Source of the DNA: Adiantum capillus-veneris
Taxonomy: Eukaryota > Streptophyta > Polypodiopsida > Polypodiales > Pteridaceae
Direction: 5' to 3'
Length of the DNA: 62,000 nt
Assembly (NCBI GenBank): GCA_014529385.2
Contig: CM043967.1
Location: 132,486,682 to 132,548,681, forward strand
Shown here: one piece after another, positions 1 through 12,395 of the stretch
Numbering within the stretch: the first letter of the stretch is position 1
Layout of the letters: the number at the start of each line of letters is the position of its first letter
The notes under the pieces: model-generated
What the model was told of the DNA's origin: nothing
Databases searched by the model: none
Seen by the model: only the letters and a program-made list of their open reading frames with translations
Position numbers and translations under genes: made by a program

Positions 1-339
1 TCGTTGACATCCTGCTAGCAATCGTTCTCGCACGATCGCTGCCCAAGCTACTGGCCCAAAGTTGGCCGTATGCAATACATTACACGCTTTAGAAGAATTT
101 GTGTAGGTTTTGGCTTGCAACCAAATTGCCTCCAAGAACCAACGATATGCATCTCTTATTGTTGCATCAGTGAGCCCTAATAACTTATATTCACCCTTCA
201 CTTTTAGGCCAAACTTCAGCTCTGCCTCTACATCTGCACAAATAGAAATAACATGTGACACTTGCACAACACCATTGCTTGGCAAGCAACAGTATCTTGC
301 AATTCTTTCAGCTATTAACTAAATCTGCTGATTGTTACA

Positions 340-1136
340 CAGGGGTGATTGCCTCCATTCCAAATGCCAATTTGAAAGGAGTTAGTCATGTTGTGACTTT
401 ATATGCTGGACGATAGGCCCATAATGTGGAAGGAAGTTTGACATCCCAATCCATTCTATGCAGATTAACTAGCTTTGTCAAGATGCAAATCAATTGCTTA
501 TTAGTTGATTCAGCCTGCCCATTTGCCTGAGGGTAATATGGAGAAGATTTCCTGTGTAACACAAAATAAAATTGTAACATTTACTCCATCACCTTATTCA
601 AGAAATGGATACCCCGATCACTAACCAACTCAATAGGATAGCCATATCTGGAAAAAGCATCCTTATATAAGCACCCAGCAACAAAAACTGTTGTATTATC
701 TTTCAAAAGGCCATGCTTCCACCCATTTAGTTGCATAATCCATGGCCATCAAAATATACCTATTACTAGTGTTAGCTACTACTGGTTTAAAAGGCCCAAT
801 AAAATCCAATCCCCATTTTTGAAAAGGCTCCAAGGGTAATACTGGTTGTAAAGGCATTCTGGACATTTTAGTAGGTTGCCCCAACCGTTGACACACATCA
901 CAATGTTGTAAGAAACCCCTCGCATCTTGAAAAAATATCGACCACCATAATCCAGATTGTAGCACTTTCCTTGCCACGATCAAAGTTGCAAAGTGGCCCC
1001 CTACAATGCCCGTATGCACCTCCTCCAGAACAGAACCTTGTTCCTGTGGTAGGACACATCTTAGTAGGACATCCACAACTGTGCCATAATACAACTTCCC
1101 CATAACAATATCAAAATTTCGGCTTCTAATAGCCAT
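340..1136 (-). pseudogene. Integrase of element A (broken)
   Basis: Integrase inserts retroelement cDNA into chromosomes. The 696-1136 frame shows an HHCC zinc-binding region (HTGIVGGHF, then CDVCQ) followed by the first catalytic Asp in WGLDFIGPF. The 386-580 frame holds the last catalytic segment, YYPQANGQAES, with the Glu in place. Just past its stop, translation continues as TPFKLAFGMEAITPV, a usual end of the gypsy integrase core. The piece with the second catalytic Asp falls between these frames (580-696) and is not readable in one frame. At least one stop and one shift separate the pieces. The host plant does not depend on this protein. Confidence 0.85.
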
Positions 1137-1142
1137 CTGGCA

Positions 1143-2789
1143 CTATTGATGTCTGGACAAGAATGAAGGCATTTCTCCACTGTCAAGAAAATGGAACATC
1201 TCCTCATACCAGGTCCAGGAAATGCTGGGGATCATTCTAGTTGGTTGCGTAATTGTAAGTTCCTCCACAAATGCTCCTGTTAAAAAGAGAGACGCATCCA
1301 AAAATTCACCAGCAACCCGCGTCGGCGGCTTGCCAGAATCTAGCCTGGACAAGTAATCAACAACCATGCTGGGCTCTGGGATGATGTATTACCTCAAAAT
1401 CAAATTCTTGTAACAAGACCACCCATCGAGCCAATCAACCTGTCAAATTCTGTTGGTGCACCAGGTATAAAAGAGCCAAATGATCCACATGAAAGAAAAA
1501 CACCGGCTCAATAGATAATGATGGACATTCTCTTTCTGTTACTAAATATTTTTTTAGTCGGATGATAATCTTCTGCTAGCATAATTGACAGGCCAAAACC
1601 ACCCTTGAGTTTGTTCTCGCATCAGTACACTGCCAATAGCCCTGTCAGAAGCATCCACAAAAACATGAAAATCCTGATCCCAATTTGGAGGGATCATGAT
1701 CGGAGCTTTAGACAGCTAAATTTTTAATCTCCTAAAGGCCAGATTACATTCCTGCATCCATTCAAAAACTTTGGCATGCACTACTTGATTGATAGGAATT
1801 GCCAAATGCATGACAAACCTCAAATGCCTCCCATGCCAACGAGCTTGGCCCAAAAATACTACACACTGCCTCAAATTCACTGATGGAGGTGCTTTTTTAT
1901 CCGGATCCACTGAAATGCCATCCTCAGAAATTACATGACCCAATAATCTCCCACTTCGCACTACAAATGCACATTTTAGAGGATTCAAACTAAATTTCAC
2001 CTCTCGACATTTCATCCAAAGACACTGAGATCATCCAAACAGATTTGCATAAAATCTGCCAATAGGGACCAAAAATTTGAAACATATCCCTTTGAAAAGT
2101 TGAGGGCGCACTCCATAATCCAAACCACATTATTGTGCATGCAAAAACGCCCCATGCTGTAGTAGAAGTTGTTTTAGCCTGATCACCTACAGTTTTCGAA
2201 TTTGTTTATATCCACTAAACCCATCTAGAAAAGAATACATCTCGTGGCCTGCCACATCATCCATAAAAGAATCCAAAAATGGAAGCCGAAAAGGGTCTGG
2301 AACAGTAGCTGCATTCAACTTCCTATAGTCCACACAGATACGAATCTGTTTGTTTTTCTTTGGTACCACCACAATAGGAGAAATCCATTCGGGATTGTCA
2401 ATAGGGGTAATAATACCCACCTACAAGAGGCGATCGATTTCCACCTTGACTTGCTTTGCCACATTTGGGTTCATCCTATATGAATGCTGCTTCATCGGCA
2501 TTGCATTTGGTTTTAAATGAATGATATGCTGATAAAACTTTGGATCCAATGCTTTCATGTCCTCATACTCCCATGCAAAGACATCCTTGAATTCTGTCAA
2601 TAAATTAATCAAGTCTCCTCGAAAACTTGCCTCAAGCTGCTTATTAATATGAATGGGCTGAGACTCCACTTGAGCTCCTAGAAAGACCGTCTCTAGCTCA
2701 TCTTCCTTTACCCTTGTTACTTTACTCATCAGTGCTTCAAACTCACGTTCTTGCCTAATAATTTCCTCCAATGGTTTGGGAATAGGCAA
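1143..2789 (-). pseudogene. Reverse transcriptase and RNase H of element A (broken)
   Basis: The frame at 2421-2789 is the pre-RT linker, with the ending KQHSYRMNPN. The 2187-2420 frame carries RT core motifs: VVVPKKNKQIRICVDYRKLN and YSFLDGFSGYKQI, with the first catalytic Asp in LDGF. The YxDD box would lie between 2187 and 2015 and is not legible in one frame. The 1716-2015 frame is the RT thumb/connection (FSLNPLKCAF, GRLLGHVISEDGI). The 1143-1367 frame begins with VVDYLSRLDSG, the usual end of RNase H. The stretch 1368-1715 has RNase H remnants but no long frame. Confidence 0.85.
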
Positions 2790-2809
2790 GACTTTTTCTT
2801 ACCCCCTGG

Positions 2810-3345
2810 CTATGCTATTCCTGGGTCCCCTAAATATTTCCCCTTCAAAATCATAGAAATATCTGCAAGATAGAGAGAAACTAAATCCGGGTTAGCCTTC
2901 AAGAATTGCTCCTCTTCATCCTCTTCTAATCCTTCCACCATATTCACTCTCTTCGTTATCACCGGCCATGCTGCCTGAATTGGTTGTCTGCATGTTCCCA
3001 ACATCACCCGAACTTTCCTGTGACCCTTTTTAACTGTCAACATATTTTCTTCCCAATTATGCTTTACCCTGGCTTGATGTAACCATGGTCTCCCCAAAAT
3101 AATATGATAATCCTAACTGTGATCCTCAATATTTAAGACTACTAAGGAAACAGCAAAAGACAACCCATCCACATCCAGCACAATGCCTCAGAGTAATCCT
3201 ACTTGCTATACTCTTCTCTGATCTACCATGCAAACTACATAGGGTGCAGGTTCCCACTCACTAAGACCAAAGCGCTCACAAGCCACTTAAGTACTAATAT
3301 TCACTCCCGCACCTCCATCTAATAGGACTTTGTCGATATATGTGC
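2810..3345 (-). pseudogene. Aspartic protease of element A (broken)
   Basis: Retropepsin-type protease remnant. Around 3310-3340 the minus strand reads VLLDGGAGVNIST, matching the active-site D-S/T-G-A region with Ser replaced by Gly. Near 3090 it reads ILGRPWLHQARV, the conserved flap/C-terminal motif of plant gypsy proteases. Stops at about 3114 and 3190 break it. It lies between the gag zinc knuckle and the RT linker, as expected for gypsy pol. Confidence 0.75.
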
Positions 3346-3860
3346 CATGATATCTTACTGAAAGCTCCAAAATGCGTGTATCCGTAATCCTAGTTGCCGG
3401 CACAACAGAACTAAATCATTCCACTCACCCTCAGCTACCAAAATATCAACTTCCATCTCATTTGTTGCTTTTAACTTCTGACTTATCAAAGCATTATAAA
3501 AATCTGGAACCAATTTCAACAACAATCCCAATCCTACTTGTAATGTGATTCTAGAACCTCTTTCCAAACTGAATCCCAATTATCCTCTTCCATGGTATTT
3601 GCCTTGTTTCGGACTTTCCCCTCTTTCTTTTTCGGAGAGGAGGTCGATGGTCCTGATGATTGCAATGGTGGTACTGAATGTGGCATCCAAGTTGTAGACT
3701 TTTTACGTACATCTTCTTGAGTTGCCCAATCCAGGAGCTTAACATCAGCTATTGGTACCACATTTTTAGAACGGGTAATCAGCCAAACCACCAGGTCTGA
3801 TTCGTCCAGACCCTCAATCTAAACCATAGCCACACTCGACTACTTCTCTGCAACACATTC

Positions 3861-5340
3861 CTATTTCTTCCAATCATAATCCATAGCCTGTGAACACTCG
3901 GACCGCCAATGCCCATCTCCCAAACAGAAGAGACAGGTCTTGAGTCGATTAGGATCTCGGCCACCTCTTCCGCCACCGTGACCCCCTCCTTGACCCCATC
4001 CCCCAGCTTGACCTTGAAAAGGCACCTCTGATGCATGAGCGTAAACCATCACCACCGCAGGCTCTTGTCCATGCCGTGACTGTTGTGACTGCCATGTAGA
4101 AGAATCTCAACTCCTACGGCCACGACCATTGTAATAACATTCCATTGTATTATGAGTGTTGGTTGTGCAAATCGCACACCATTTCTGGTTCATTGCACAC
4201 TCTTGAGCGCCATGTCCCAAATTCTGGCACTGAGTACACCACACTTCCTTCAGAATTTTAACCACCACAGAAGATTCCGCCGATCCGGATGGAACACCTT
4301 TCCTTTGATGCTGGGATTCTTTTCAAGGTGCTTCCTCCAATTTTTTCACAGAACCACTGTTGCCTGAATCTGAAGATTCTGAGTCTTCACTTTTCGACTC
4401 CGAACTATCACTACCACTTCCCTGAGATTTACAATGAGATTTCTTGTGATCTTTTTTCTTTGATTCACTTTGGTGATTCCGTATCCTCTAAAGCCTCTCT
4501 TGCTACAAGAGCCCTTGCAATCACATTATCGAGTGGAGTGGTTACCTTATCTACTGTTGCCATAGCATTTTTGAGATCCTTATTGAGTCCTCGTAGAAAA
4601 TAATCATTTAAGACCTCGACTGTTGGCCGTTGAGCCTGAGGTACCCGCTGCAAAAGCATCCGAAACTTCGTAGCATAATCCTCCATTGGCAACGACTTTT
4701 GACGTAACGTCTGAAGCTTTTCAAAATGTTGAGGGACCGTCTTTTCTGTTCTAAATCGTTGCAAGAACGCTCTGGACCCTTTGACATACATTTGAAAGTG
4801 ATCGTCATGATATTGTCATAGCCATTTTGCAACTTTCCCTCAAAGTGTGGATTAAAACACCAATTTTTGATGGAGAGGAACCACAACGCCAAGATGATTC
4901 AATCCATACACTTTATTAAATTGTCACAAATGTGCATCGGGGTCTTCCTTTGAAAGACCTCGAAAGAAACTAGATTTAATATTACCACCCGCCACTGGTT
5001 GTGCCATAGTCCCTTGCCCAACTATACCCCCTCCCAAAAAAAGCTGTCGAACAATAGGAGGCGGGTACGATGGCGGTGAAACCACGGGATTGCTTATCGG
5101 AGTTGGTGGTGGAGCAACATGAGTGGGTGAGGGAGAGCGCATGGCAGGAGGACATGACTTACTACGTGGAGTACGCCATGCTCACCGAATACGCCGACCA
5201 TGCACCGAGCTTGGAAACGAAGACACATGTTCCTCATCTTGAGGTGTAGAGAGAATGAATTCATCCGAATCACCTCGCCGTCGTCGTCTCCCCACAATTG
5301 GAACAACAGGGTCAAGAGAAACCTGCGACCTAGTGCGCAT
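3861..5340 (-). pseudogene. Gag of element A (broken)
   Basis: Gag builds the virus-like particle. The start used is the ATG at 5340, about 25 nt after the PBS-like site. It opens a frame that continues, through one TGA near 5178, into the Pro-rich 4924-5142 segment. A shift leads to the capsid-like 4465-4791 segment (RAFLQRFRTEKTV, DYATKFRMLLQRVPQAQRP). A Gly-rich stretch then runs into a CCHC zinc knuckle, CLFCLGDGHWRSEC, near 3895-3935. Frame changes and stops make it inactive. Confidence 0.8.
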
Positions 5341-5364
5341 GCATGTTCACGGTAGGTCACCCAT

Positions 5365-5382
5365 CGCGCATTGTGGTCGCCA
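5365..5382 (-). promoter_or_regulatory. Putative primer-binding site of element A
   Basis: The minus strand reads TGGCGACCACAATGCGCG two bases after a TTACA end. A PBS starting TGG just inside the 5' LTR is standard, and gag starts about 25 nt later. The matching tRNA is not identified. It is not the initiator-Met type. Confidence 0.55.
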
Positions 5383-5384
5383 AA

Positions 5385-5760
5385 TGTAATGCCTATCGCT
5401 CCGCAATGGAACAATAGGCACTACCGGAATGGATACCCTCACACTGCCTTACATTATATGAACAACAAGGTATATGAAGACAGAATAGAAGACAATACAC
5501 AGGGATAGAACACCATCGTCTTCATTGATATGTAACAGAACACAGAATTACATGAGAATGATATATTGATTGCATGAACAGATATCCACAAAGACTGGTA
5601 TGCCCCCCCCAATACACCCGCTGCTCCAGTGCAGATTGGGAATGTTTCAAAAATCCGTCATGCCTCATGATATCCCATGAAGAACTGTCCCAAAGCCGCA
5701 TGACTCCTAGTCCGCAATGTCCGAACATCCGTGGGACCGCAATGTGCAGCTTATGCCGTA

Positions 5761-5762
<2 letters not shown>
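5385..5762 (-). other. Putative 5' LTR of element A (inner end defined only)
   Basis: On the plus strand the region begins TGTAATGCC, so the minus strand ends GGCATTACA, an LTR-type CA end directly before the PBS-like site. The outer end is not found because the partner LTR is outside the window. The region is non-coding. It runs into the AG array that follows and may extend beyond it. Confidence 0.45.

Positions 5763-5849
<87 letters not shown>
5763..5849. repeat. (AG)n microsatellite, about 43 units
   Basis: An uninterrupted AG dinucleotide run of 87 bases. The Arg-Glu or Leu-Ser frames across it are artefacts of the repeat. Confidence 0.99.
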
Positions 5850-5853
<4 letters not shown>

Positions 5854-6999
5854 GAAGAAATGAAAGTAAGAACTTTCAATGGGTAGCTTTGGTTTTCTCA
5901 AGTTTTTTCATTCAAGAGAAAATGGTTTAAAGGATTACCACACTTAAAAAACACTAGATTACCTTATCTCAAAACTAAAAAATTACAACCAAACACTAAA
6001 GCCTTTGCCACTTTCAAGCTAAAAGGCACGCTTCACACTTCAACCAAATGAGAAAATCTAGCATAAATATGGTGTTGAAGTGAGGGGGTAGTGCAGCAAG
6101 AATCCCAGGCCCGGCTCTAGAAGCGTAGCAAGAAATAGAGGGATAGTAGAAAGGTGGGTAATGGCCTAGTGAGCAGAATGTCTACTAATAAGACCCGGGT
6201 CTCTTCCCAACCGTTTCTAGATAATTTTTCTTGTTGTGTTTACAATCGAACTTTCTATACACATCACAATCACAAGGGGATGTATAGTGGGAACAACTCC
6301 CCTAATGTAGAAGTTGATAACACCCACCCAATGCATCTTATGAACCTTGAATGCTCAACCTTGGGGCTACATCACAAAGGCTCAACTAACTTAGCTATGC
6401 TCTTTGGGTGTTTTCATATTTAAATTTCTACCATGGTTTTCCAAGGGAGTTTGAGGAATATTGAAAGGAGACTTGAATTTGATGGGCATGTCAAGAGTTC
6501 ATTCTTCCTACTTGAAGGAATCAATTTGGACTTGTTCTACATTGAAACCAAAGCTCCAAAGCGTAATGTTGTGGTGAGATACGACATTGTGATGTAAGTT
6601 ATGACATTGTGGCAACTGTCCGATATAATTATTGTAGGAGATGCTAATTTGGTTTATTAATGTTTGATATTCACAAAGATAGCTTATGAGCTGAAAAAAC
6701 TTGGATCTTTTTAGGGCTATTGATTTTGGCTCTAACATTATGTTTTGACAAGTATTTTTGAACCTAAACTATCCCAAAAAATGTGTGCTGGTTTTTACCA
6801 TTTTCCATAAAACTATCCATAGAACACTCTAGAACACCTCTAAGTGGATTCTAGGGTGCTCCATAACTATTCATTTCCATTCTAAAGGTTTTCTAATGCT
6901 TGTAAGAAATGACAACCATATATATTCAAAGTTATTGCCTATTTATTAAAAAATTTCATGCAAACTTAATGAAAATTTTTACACTTTCATGAATTTTTT
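5850..6999. other. Non-coding AT-rich stretch
   Basis: No frame with recognisable domains, no RNA gene and no clear repeat boundary. It could hold the rest of the element A LTR. Confidence 0.5.
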
Positions 7000-8840
7000 G
7001 GATATGTTTATGCTATACAAAGGTAGTTTTGATTGTGCATATAGTCTAATAACTATGTAAGGCCTCTATCATGATTTTTGGGGAACCTAATACCCCAAAG
7101 AGCTAAAAATACAAAGTCGGAAAGGAAATACCACTTTACCAAAATCGCACTCATTTTGAATTAGAGATGTATTAAGTTCAATATTAGTCACTACATTCAA
7201 TGAACATTTTCAACTTCTAGCTAAGGTCCATATCTAAGCATACAAACCCAACTTGGGTATAAGTAGCTATTTTTCAAGGACACTAGGATGGCCACAATGT
7301 TGAACCCAGCGTTTTCATTCTCGCAATTTTTGTGTCTTGTGGTTGTTTCTAAAATGATCATAATAAGACATGTTTGCATGTTTTTGATAGTTTTTGGGTG
7401 TCAATATGAGGGTGAAGTAACAAGCTACATCAATAGACATGTTATATAGTGGAGAATATGAGCGTGGGCAAGCAAACGTGGAGGATAGTTAAGCAAAACA
7501 TTAAAAATGTCACTTTTTTGTATTTTATTCTACACATAGTTTAAGAATTTTTGTGGCTACTGAAACCATATACTAAGACTAGGAACCCATTGAAGTTCAT
7601 GGAAACAATAGGTTTGTAGCATGAAAAATTTTATATATGGTGTATCATGGGGTAACCGTGAAAGTATGTTGCTTTTGGTAAAATGTAGTACTACCTTGGG
7701 TTTGGAAGTTTGTCATCACCAAGAAATCAAGAGATAAGCATGTTCTTGTTTTTTCAAACTTGGAATGGGTTCTTAGCTTGAAGCTCATGTAAGGATTTTT
7801 GAAATTCACGCATATACTATGAGTATTGATTTTTTTCCAAAACCTTGAAAGGACACTTTTATGTCCTAGTAGGCTACCAAACTAGTGATATGCAATAGAA
7901 AGACAATTTTCATTGTGCACAAAAATTCATCACTATGTATTGCATCTTTCTTGAGTTTTGGGGTGGCTAATACCCCCAACATCTAACAACACAAAGTCCA
8001 AAAAAGAAAAATTTTACAAAAATCAAAATCATTTTGAGTTAGAAATGTCGAACATTGCTCACTTCTTTCAATGAACATGGTCAATTTGTAGCTTAGGTCC
8101 AAACCTAAGCATACAATACCAATTTGTCCATAAGTACATACTTTTCAAAGAGATTGAGATAGCCAAAATGTGGAAGCCAATTTTTTTGTTCGTACACTTT
8201 TTGGGTTTTGTAGTCATGTCTAGAATTGCCATAAGAAAATATGCTTGGATATTTTTTAAGCTTTGTGGATGCTAGTATGAAGGTGAATTGCCAAGATGTA
8301 TTGATATAAAGCATATATATGAGTGAATATGGGTATAGTCATACAAACACCAATGACAGGTATGCAGGATACAAAAATTGTAACTTTTTGTACTTAATTG
8401 TATGTACAATCAAAAAAATGTGGGGTTGTAACAACCTTGTACCTACATTAGAAACCCATTGAAGTTAATGGGAAATATTGATTGATTGTATGAAAATTCT
8501 CTATAGAAACCGTGTACCTATGTTAGGAACCCATTGAAGTCAATGGGAAAATTAGATTGGCTATATGCAAATTCTTTATGTGGTATAGCATGGGGTAAAT
8601 CATGAAAATATGTTGTTTTAGTCAAATGCATCACTACATTAGCTTTGGAAGCTTTTCATGTCCTAGGAATCAAGAAATATTCACAATACCTATTTTTTAC
8701 ATATAGAGTGGGTTCTTAGCATCAACCTCATGTAAGGAAGCTTGAATTGAATTTTCACACGTATACAAGGAATACTGAATTTATTTCCAAAATCTTGAAA
8801 TGACACTCTAATGTCTTGTTATGTTAGCAAACTAGTTTTA
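7000..8840. repeat. Two-copy diverged tandem repeat, unit about 0.9 kb
   Basis: Unit 1 (about 7000-7890) and unit 2 (about 7890-8840) share the same ordered landmarks: GATTGTGCAT at 7031 and CATTGTGCAC at 7911 (offset 880), a TAATACCCC block, the TCAATGAACAT block, AGGAACCCATTGAAG at 7581 and its match near 8451, and ATGGGGTAA followed by a shared tail. The offset grows to about 940 in the second half, because unit 2 has an internal duplication of about 75 bp around the GAACCCATTGAAG motif (8451 and 8525). Identity by eye is roughly 65-75 percent. No coding frame runs through it. Confidence 0.85.
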
Positions 8841-10200
8841 AAGAGAGGAGAGCACCACCATATTCTATTTTGTATACAAACCATGGTGTGTCTAGTTTTT
8901 CTCCTTACATAATAAGACATAAATGAACTTTTAAGCTCAAAAAAATAGATGGCTTTAGAAAAGTGACAAGGATTAGTACAAAAACAACTCAATCTTAGAA
9001 TTATTCTTGTACATGGATATAAGAATGAGATCTCATACTAGTGTAAAAGTACAATAACCAATCTAAAACAAATGTCACAAGCAATACTACAAGCCAGTGA
9101 TGTCAAGAATATTCATTTGCTTCAATCCAAAAAAAAATCCAAGAAAGGATAGAGTCCTCACATACATCCATCCAAACAAGACAACAGATACGTTAGCCTT
9201 GAATGCATACTACAGGTGTCAACCGACTATATTAGTTGTTATCCATGTTCAAATTACCAAAAAAAAAAAACTTAAAACCATTGTCCAAAGTGTTTATGTC
9301 TCTCAATTCATCAATTTTTAATTGTTTGGTTCAAAGAATTTGAATATACCAATGCTTAGAAGTAATTTTTATGTATGGTTTCTATATAGCCCTTTTTTTA
9401 TAAAACCTTAAATAGAGATTTAGCATACATATCATTTTGATCAGAAGGCCACAACCCCTTTAAATCCAAATGTCTTCATTCCCATATTAGCCCATAGGTT
9501 AGCTTTTTTTTTAAATTACTTTACAATATTGTCAGGTACTAACTCCTCTTTCACAAGTACCATAAAGCCATAAAGTGACCTAGTCCACAACTTTAGATAT
9601 CTCTTTTTACAGAAAGATTATACTTTTAAGATAAGCCGTCAAAAACTCGGCGATGTTATCAAGCAAAAAAACACCTCACAGGCCCACTTGGGCATATAGT
9701 ATCCCACATGCCAACGTGGCCTACGTCTGTTTTAGTAAGTGTTGCATCAGATAAGAAAGAAACCTATGAAATCTAGTCAACCTAGCATTAATCTAGTAAA
9801 AAATATCAGTGGTGTCCCTTAATATGTTGCTAGCCTTGTAAGCATCCAGTATCAAATGGAATCATAGACCCCTAAGTAGGCAAAACAACAAACCACACAC
9901 CCGAGTTAAAGCAATAACCTCACTTTTGGGCAACCCTGCTCAATATACCAATATCTTACGTGCGAGACTCAAGGGTAAATCTTACATCTTTTTGACTTTT
10001 CCACAGAAAACAAACTATAAGTTATGTATTATCAATACAAAGTCCTTCTAGACTTTTGGCAGTAAGTACCCAATTCTTTCATTATAGCCGTCAGCCAAGA
10101 CATTTAATCTAGAGCTAGGAATTAGCTAAAGCAGGGGTTTTTCAAACCAAGTCATAGTGTATTAAGGTCACATCCCTTAAGCCACACTACAACACGCAAC
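8841..10200. other. Non-coding AT-rich stretch
   Basis: Only short frames, none with recognisable domains. No LTR ends, tRNA-like folds or tandem units were identified. Confidence 0.5.
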
Positions 10201-10389
10201 GCGAAAATCGATGCGGATACCGACGACTCAAAGTTTGTTTTAAAAGTAAAAATTCATGATATAAGCATCCAAATAAGCATTGGCATCGTATCATCGGTAT
10301 AGATATTGATATATCCCCCGTCAAAACATGCAATGAAGTTTACGCCGGTAAAAGTGTTGAAATCGGTGCCGAGAAATAAGTTCCTATAT

Positions 10390-10495
10390 CGACCCCTATT
10401 CCGAGGTGTATTAGAATGCGTGTACCAATACCTATACCGATGCCTATTCTGAGGTTTATGAGAACGCCTATACCAATACCTGTGCCGATGGCAAA
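10390..10495. repeat. Short degenerate minisatellite, unit about 50 bp
   Basis: Two units share the order TTCCGAGGTGTATTAGAA / TTCTGAGGTTTATGAGAA followed by CCAATACCTATACCGATG-like blocks. The repeat gives low-complexity Ile-Pro or Gly-Ile frames that are not genes. Confidence 0.65.
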
Positions 10496-10849
10496 ACTTG
10501 CAAAAAAAAACTCTGGCAGAGAGGGCTTGGAATTGATTTTGCATGTACTGCAGCACCAGGAAACGGTCCTATCTACCCAAAGGAAGAGTGCAAAAGAAAC
10601 CACAATCCACCTACAGTTTGACATTGAAGAGCAAGTGCAGATTAGCAAAATTGTAAATCATAAAAAAACCACAAAATCAAACGTTTAAGCATGAAAATTT
10701 TCCAAAAGCATAATCATAACTTCAACTCCCAAACAGTATAGGCACAAGGACATGAAGATTTTCTAACCATAATTAGAACATGATTTGAAAATCGCAAATA
10801 TAACCATAACACCATTGCCAAACCGTATTTTCAAAACCATAAATATAAT

Positions 10850-11290
10850 CTGCATGCCATACCATAACCATAACCATAACCATAACCTGCTTGTCATACC
10901 ATAACCATAACACCCATACCATCATTGCAAAACCATAACCATAACCTAATTGCCAAACCATAACCATAACATGATTGCCAAACCATATTTGCAAAACCAT
11001 AAACCTAATATGTTTACCATACCATAACCTGCTTGTCATAACCATAACCTGTTTATCATACAATGACCATAACCTCCATACCATCATTGCAAAACCATTA
11101 CCATAACCTGATTGCCAAACCATAACCATAACGTGATTGCCATACCATAATTGCAAAAACATAACGATAACTTGATTGCCAAACCATAACCATAAACTAT
11201 GTTCCATACCATAACCATACCATGATTGCCATACCATAACCATAACCTGATTGTCATACCATAATCATAATCGTAAACAAAATGCAAAAC
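10850..11290. repeat. CCATAA-based minisatellite with higher-order units
   Basis: Repeated ACCATAACCATAAC blocks alternate with spacers such as TGATTGCCAA and TGCTTGTCAT, giving units of about 30-60 bp for some 440 bp. The hexamer CCATAA differs from the plant telomere repeat CCCTAAA. The 156-residue minus frame across it (Met-Val-Trp-Tyr rich) is a by-product of the repeat. Confidence 0.9.
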
Positions 11291-11419
11291 CATAAACATA
11301 AGTGTGAAACTGTACATGTATACAATTAATGAGCACAATTGTATCAAGAAGAACACAACTTTTATAAAAAAAAATGGAGGATGTCACCCTCATGGTAATG
11401 CCTCCTAGTTGACGGTCTC

Positions 11420-12252
11420 TCTCTCCCCCAGTTGGTCAAAAGGGCCACAAGTCCATGCTTGTATCCATACTTCTCCTCTAGGCGTGTCGGAGGGTGCTTC
11501 ACAAAAACTTCTTGCAATATTAACAATTAATCATAAGATAAATCTTCAAATAACATATACATTATAATCTTTAAAGCATACGTATAATACTTGCAAACTC
11601 ATACCAAAGTGTGTCGTAGCCCCCACTCAATCTGTGACGCTCTAGCAGACTCCAAACGTGCTCTAGTTGCATCTCTCTGCTGCTGAAATCTCTGAGGATT
11701 GTCTTGTGTCTCTTGTGCAATCCCCTCCCATTCCTCTGCATCTAACCATGTCGCCTTTGGATTGTCATCCTTGTACCTCTCTCTCGCCTCTGACCAATGG
11801 TGTGACATTGTGGCAATTGCCACGCTCAAAATCCAATCATTTGAGACCGGATTGTACCCCTCTTTCAGCATGTACTCTTTGTGAATGGCCTCGACGATGT
11901 GATTCTTTCTTTCATCATCTTGATTAACCAAAATTTTCATCACAAAGTGGCCGAACTGAATTGTATAGAGCTGTCAAATCCTCTGTCGCATGGAGTTTTT
12001 GACCATATCCGCCACAACAACCCCATCCCTCCTCTTGTACACCTCGTTAGGATCATTCTCGTGTGATCCCCAAGGTGTACGTGGTGTTCCAATCGGTGAA
12101 CTATCTACTAAAGAGAGCGGTGGATGCTCACCATCCATAGAACCTCTACCACAACAACCACCACCTCCAGAACGATGCATACCTCGTCTCAAAGATGAAC
12201 CAGACATCGATGTAGGGGGCACACTCGACTGAGGTGTAGGGTAGTAGTACAT
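11420..12252 (-). pseudogene. Broken coding sequence, possibly from a DNA transposon
   Basis: Frames 11974-12252 and 11599-11943 lie in the same reading phase and are separated by one TGA (11974-11976) and ten codons, so they are one broken gene. The first part is Gly/Ser/Pro-rich (SGGGGCCGRGSMDGEHPP). The second holds HHWSEARERYKDD, WLDAEEWEGIAQETQ and RARLESARASQIEWG. A Trp/Glu pattern of this kind is seen in the conserved region of plant Ptta/En/Spm transposase-associated proteins. Further down (about 11420-11520) the minus strand reads KHPPTRLEEKYGYKHGL, which could be a following exon. The family call is tentative: no catalytic core or terminal inverted repeats were found. Confidence 0.45.
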
Positions 12253-12301
12253 GTGTATCTCCGGAGAGAAATTTGACTAACACCAAGTAGTGCTACTTGT
12301 A

Positions 12302-12303
<2 letters not shown>

Positions 12304-12379
<76 letters not shown>

Positions 12380-12395
12380 CGCGCGCGCACGCGCA
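12304..12395. repeat. (GT)n microsatellite with a CG-rich tail
   Basis: About 36 GT units (12304-12376) pass into alternating CG/CA (ACGCGCGCGCGCACGCGC). Purine-pyrimidine alternation throughout is of the kind able to form Z-DNA. Confidence 0.97.

Larger units (their letters stand above)
1..5384 (-). mobile_element. Element A: decayed Ty3/gypsy LTR retrotransposon, 3' end outside window
   Basis: Fragments of gag, protease, reverse transcriptase, RNase H and integrase follow one another on the minus strand in Ty3/gypsy order (integrase last), running from about 5340 down to about 340. A PBS-like site and the end of a putative LTR lie just upstream, near 5365-5385. Stops and frameshifts break every domain, so the copy is inactive. 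The 3' LTR is not seen and probably lies beyond position 1. The order and motifs are read directly. Assignment to a clade within gypsy is not attempted. Confidence 0.88.

Noticed and set aside
10850-11290. Possible CRISPR array
   Set aside because: Spacers are themselves repeated, units are irregular, and the surroundings are eukaryotic.
10773-11356. Met-Val-Trp-Tyr-rich frames of 90-156 codons
   Set aside because: Direct translation of the CCATAA minisatellite.
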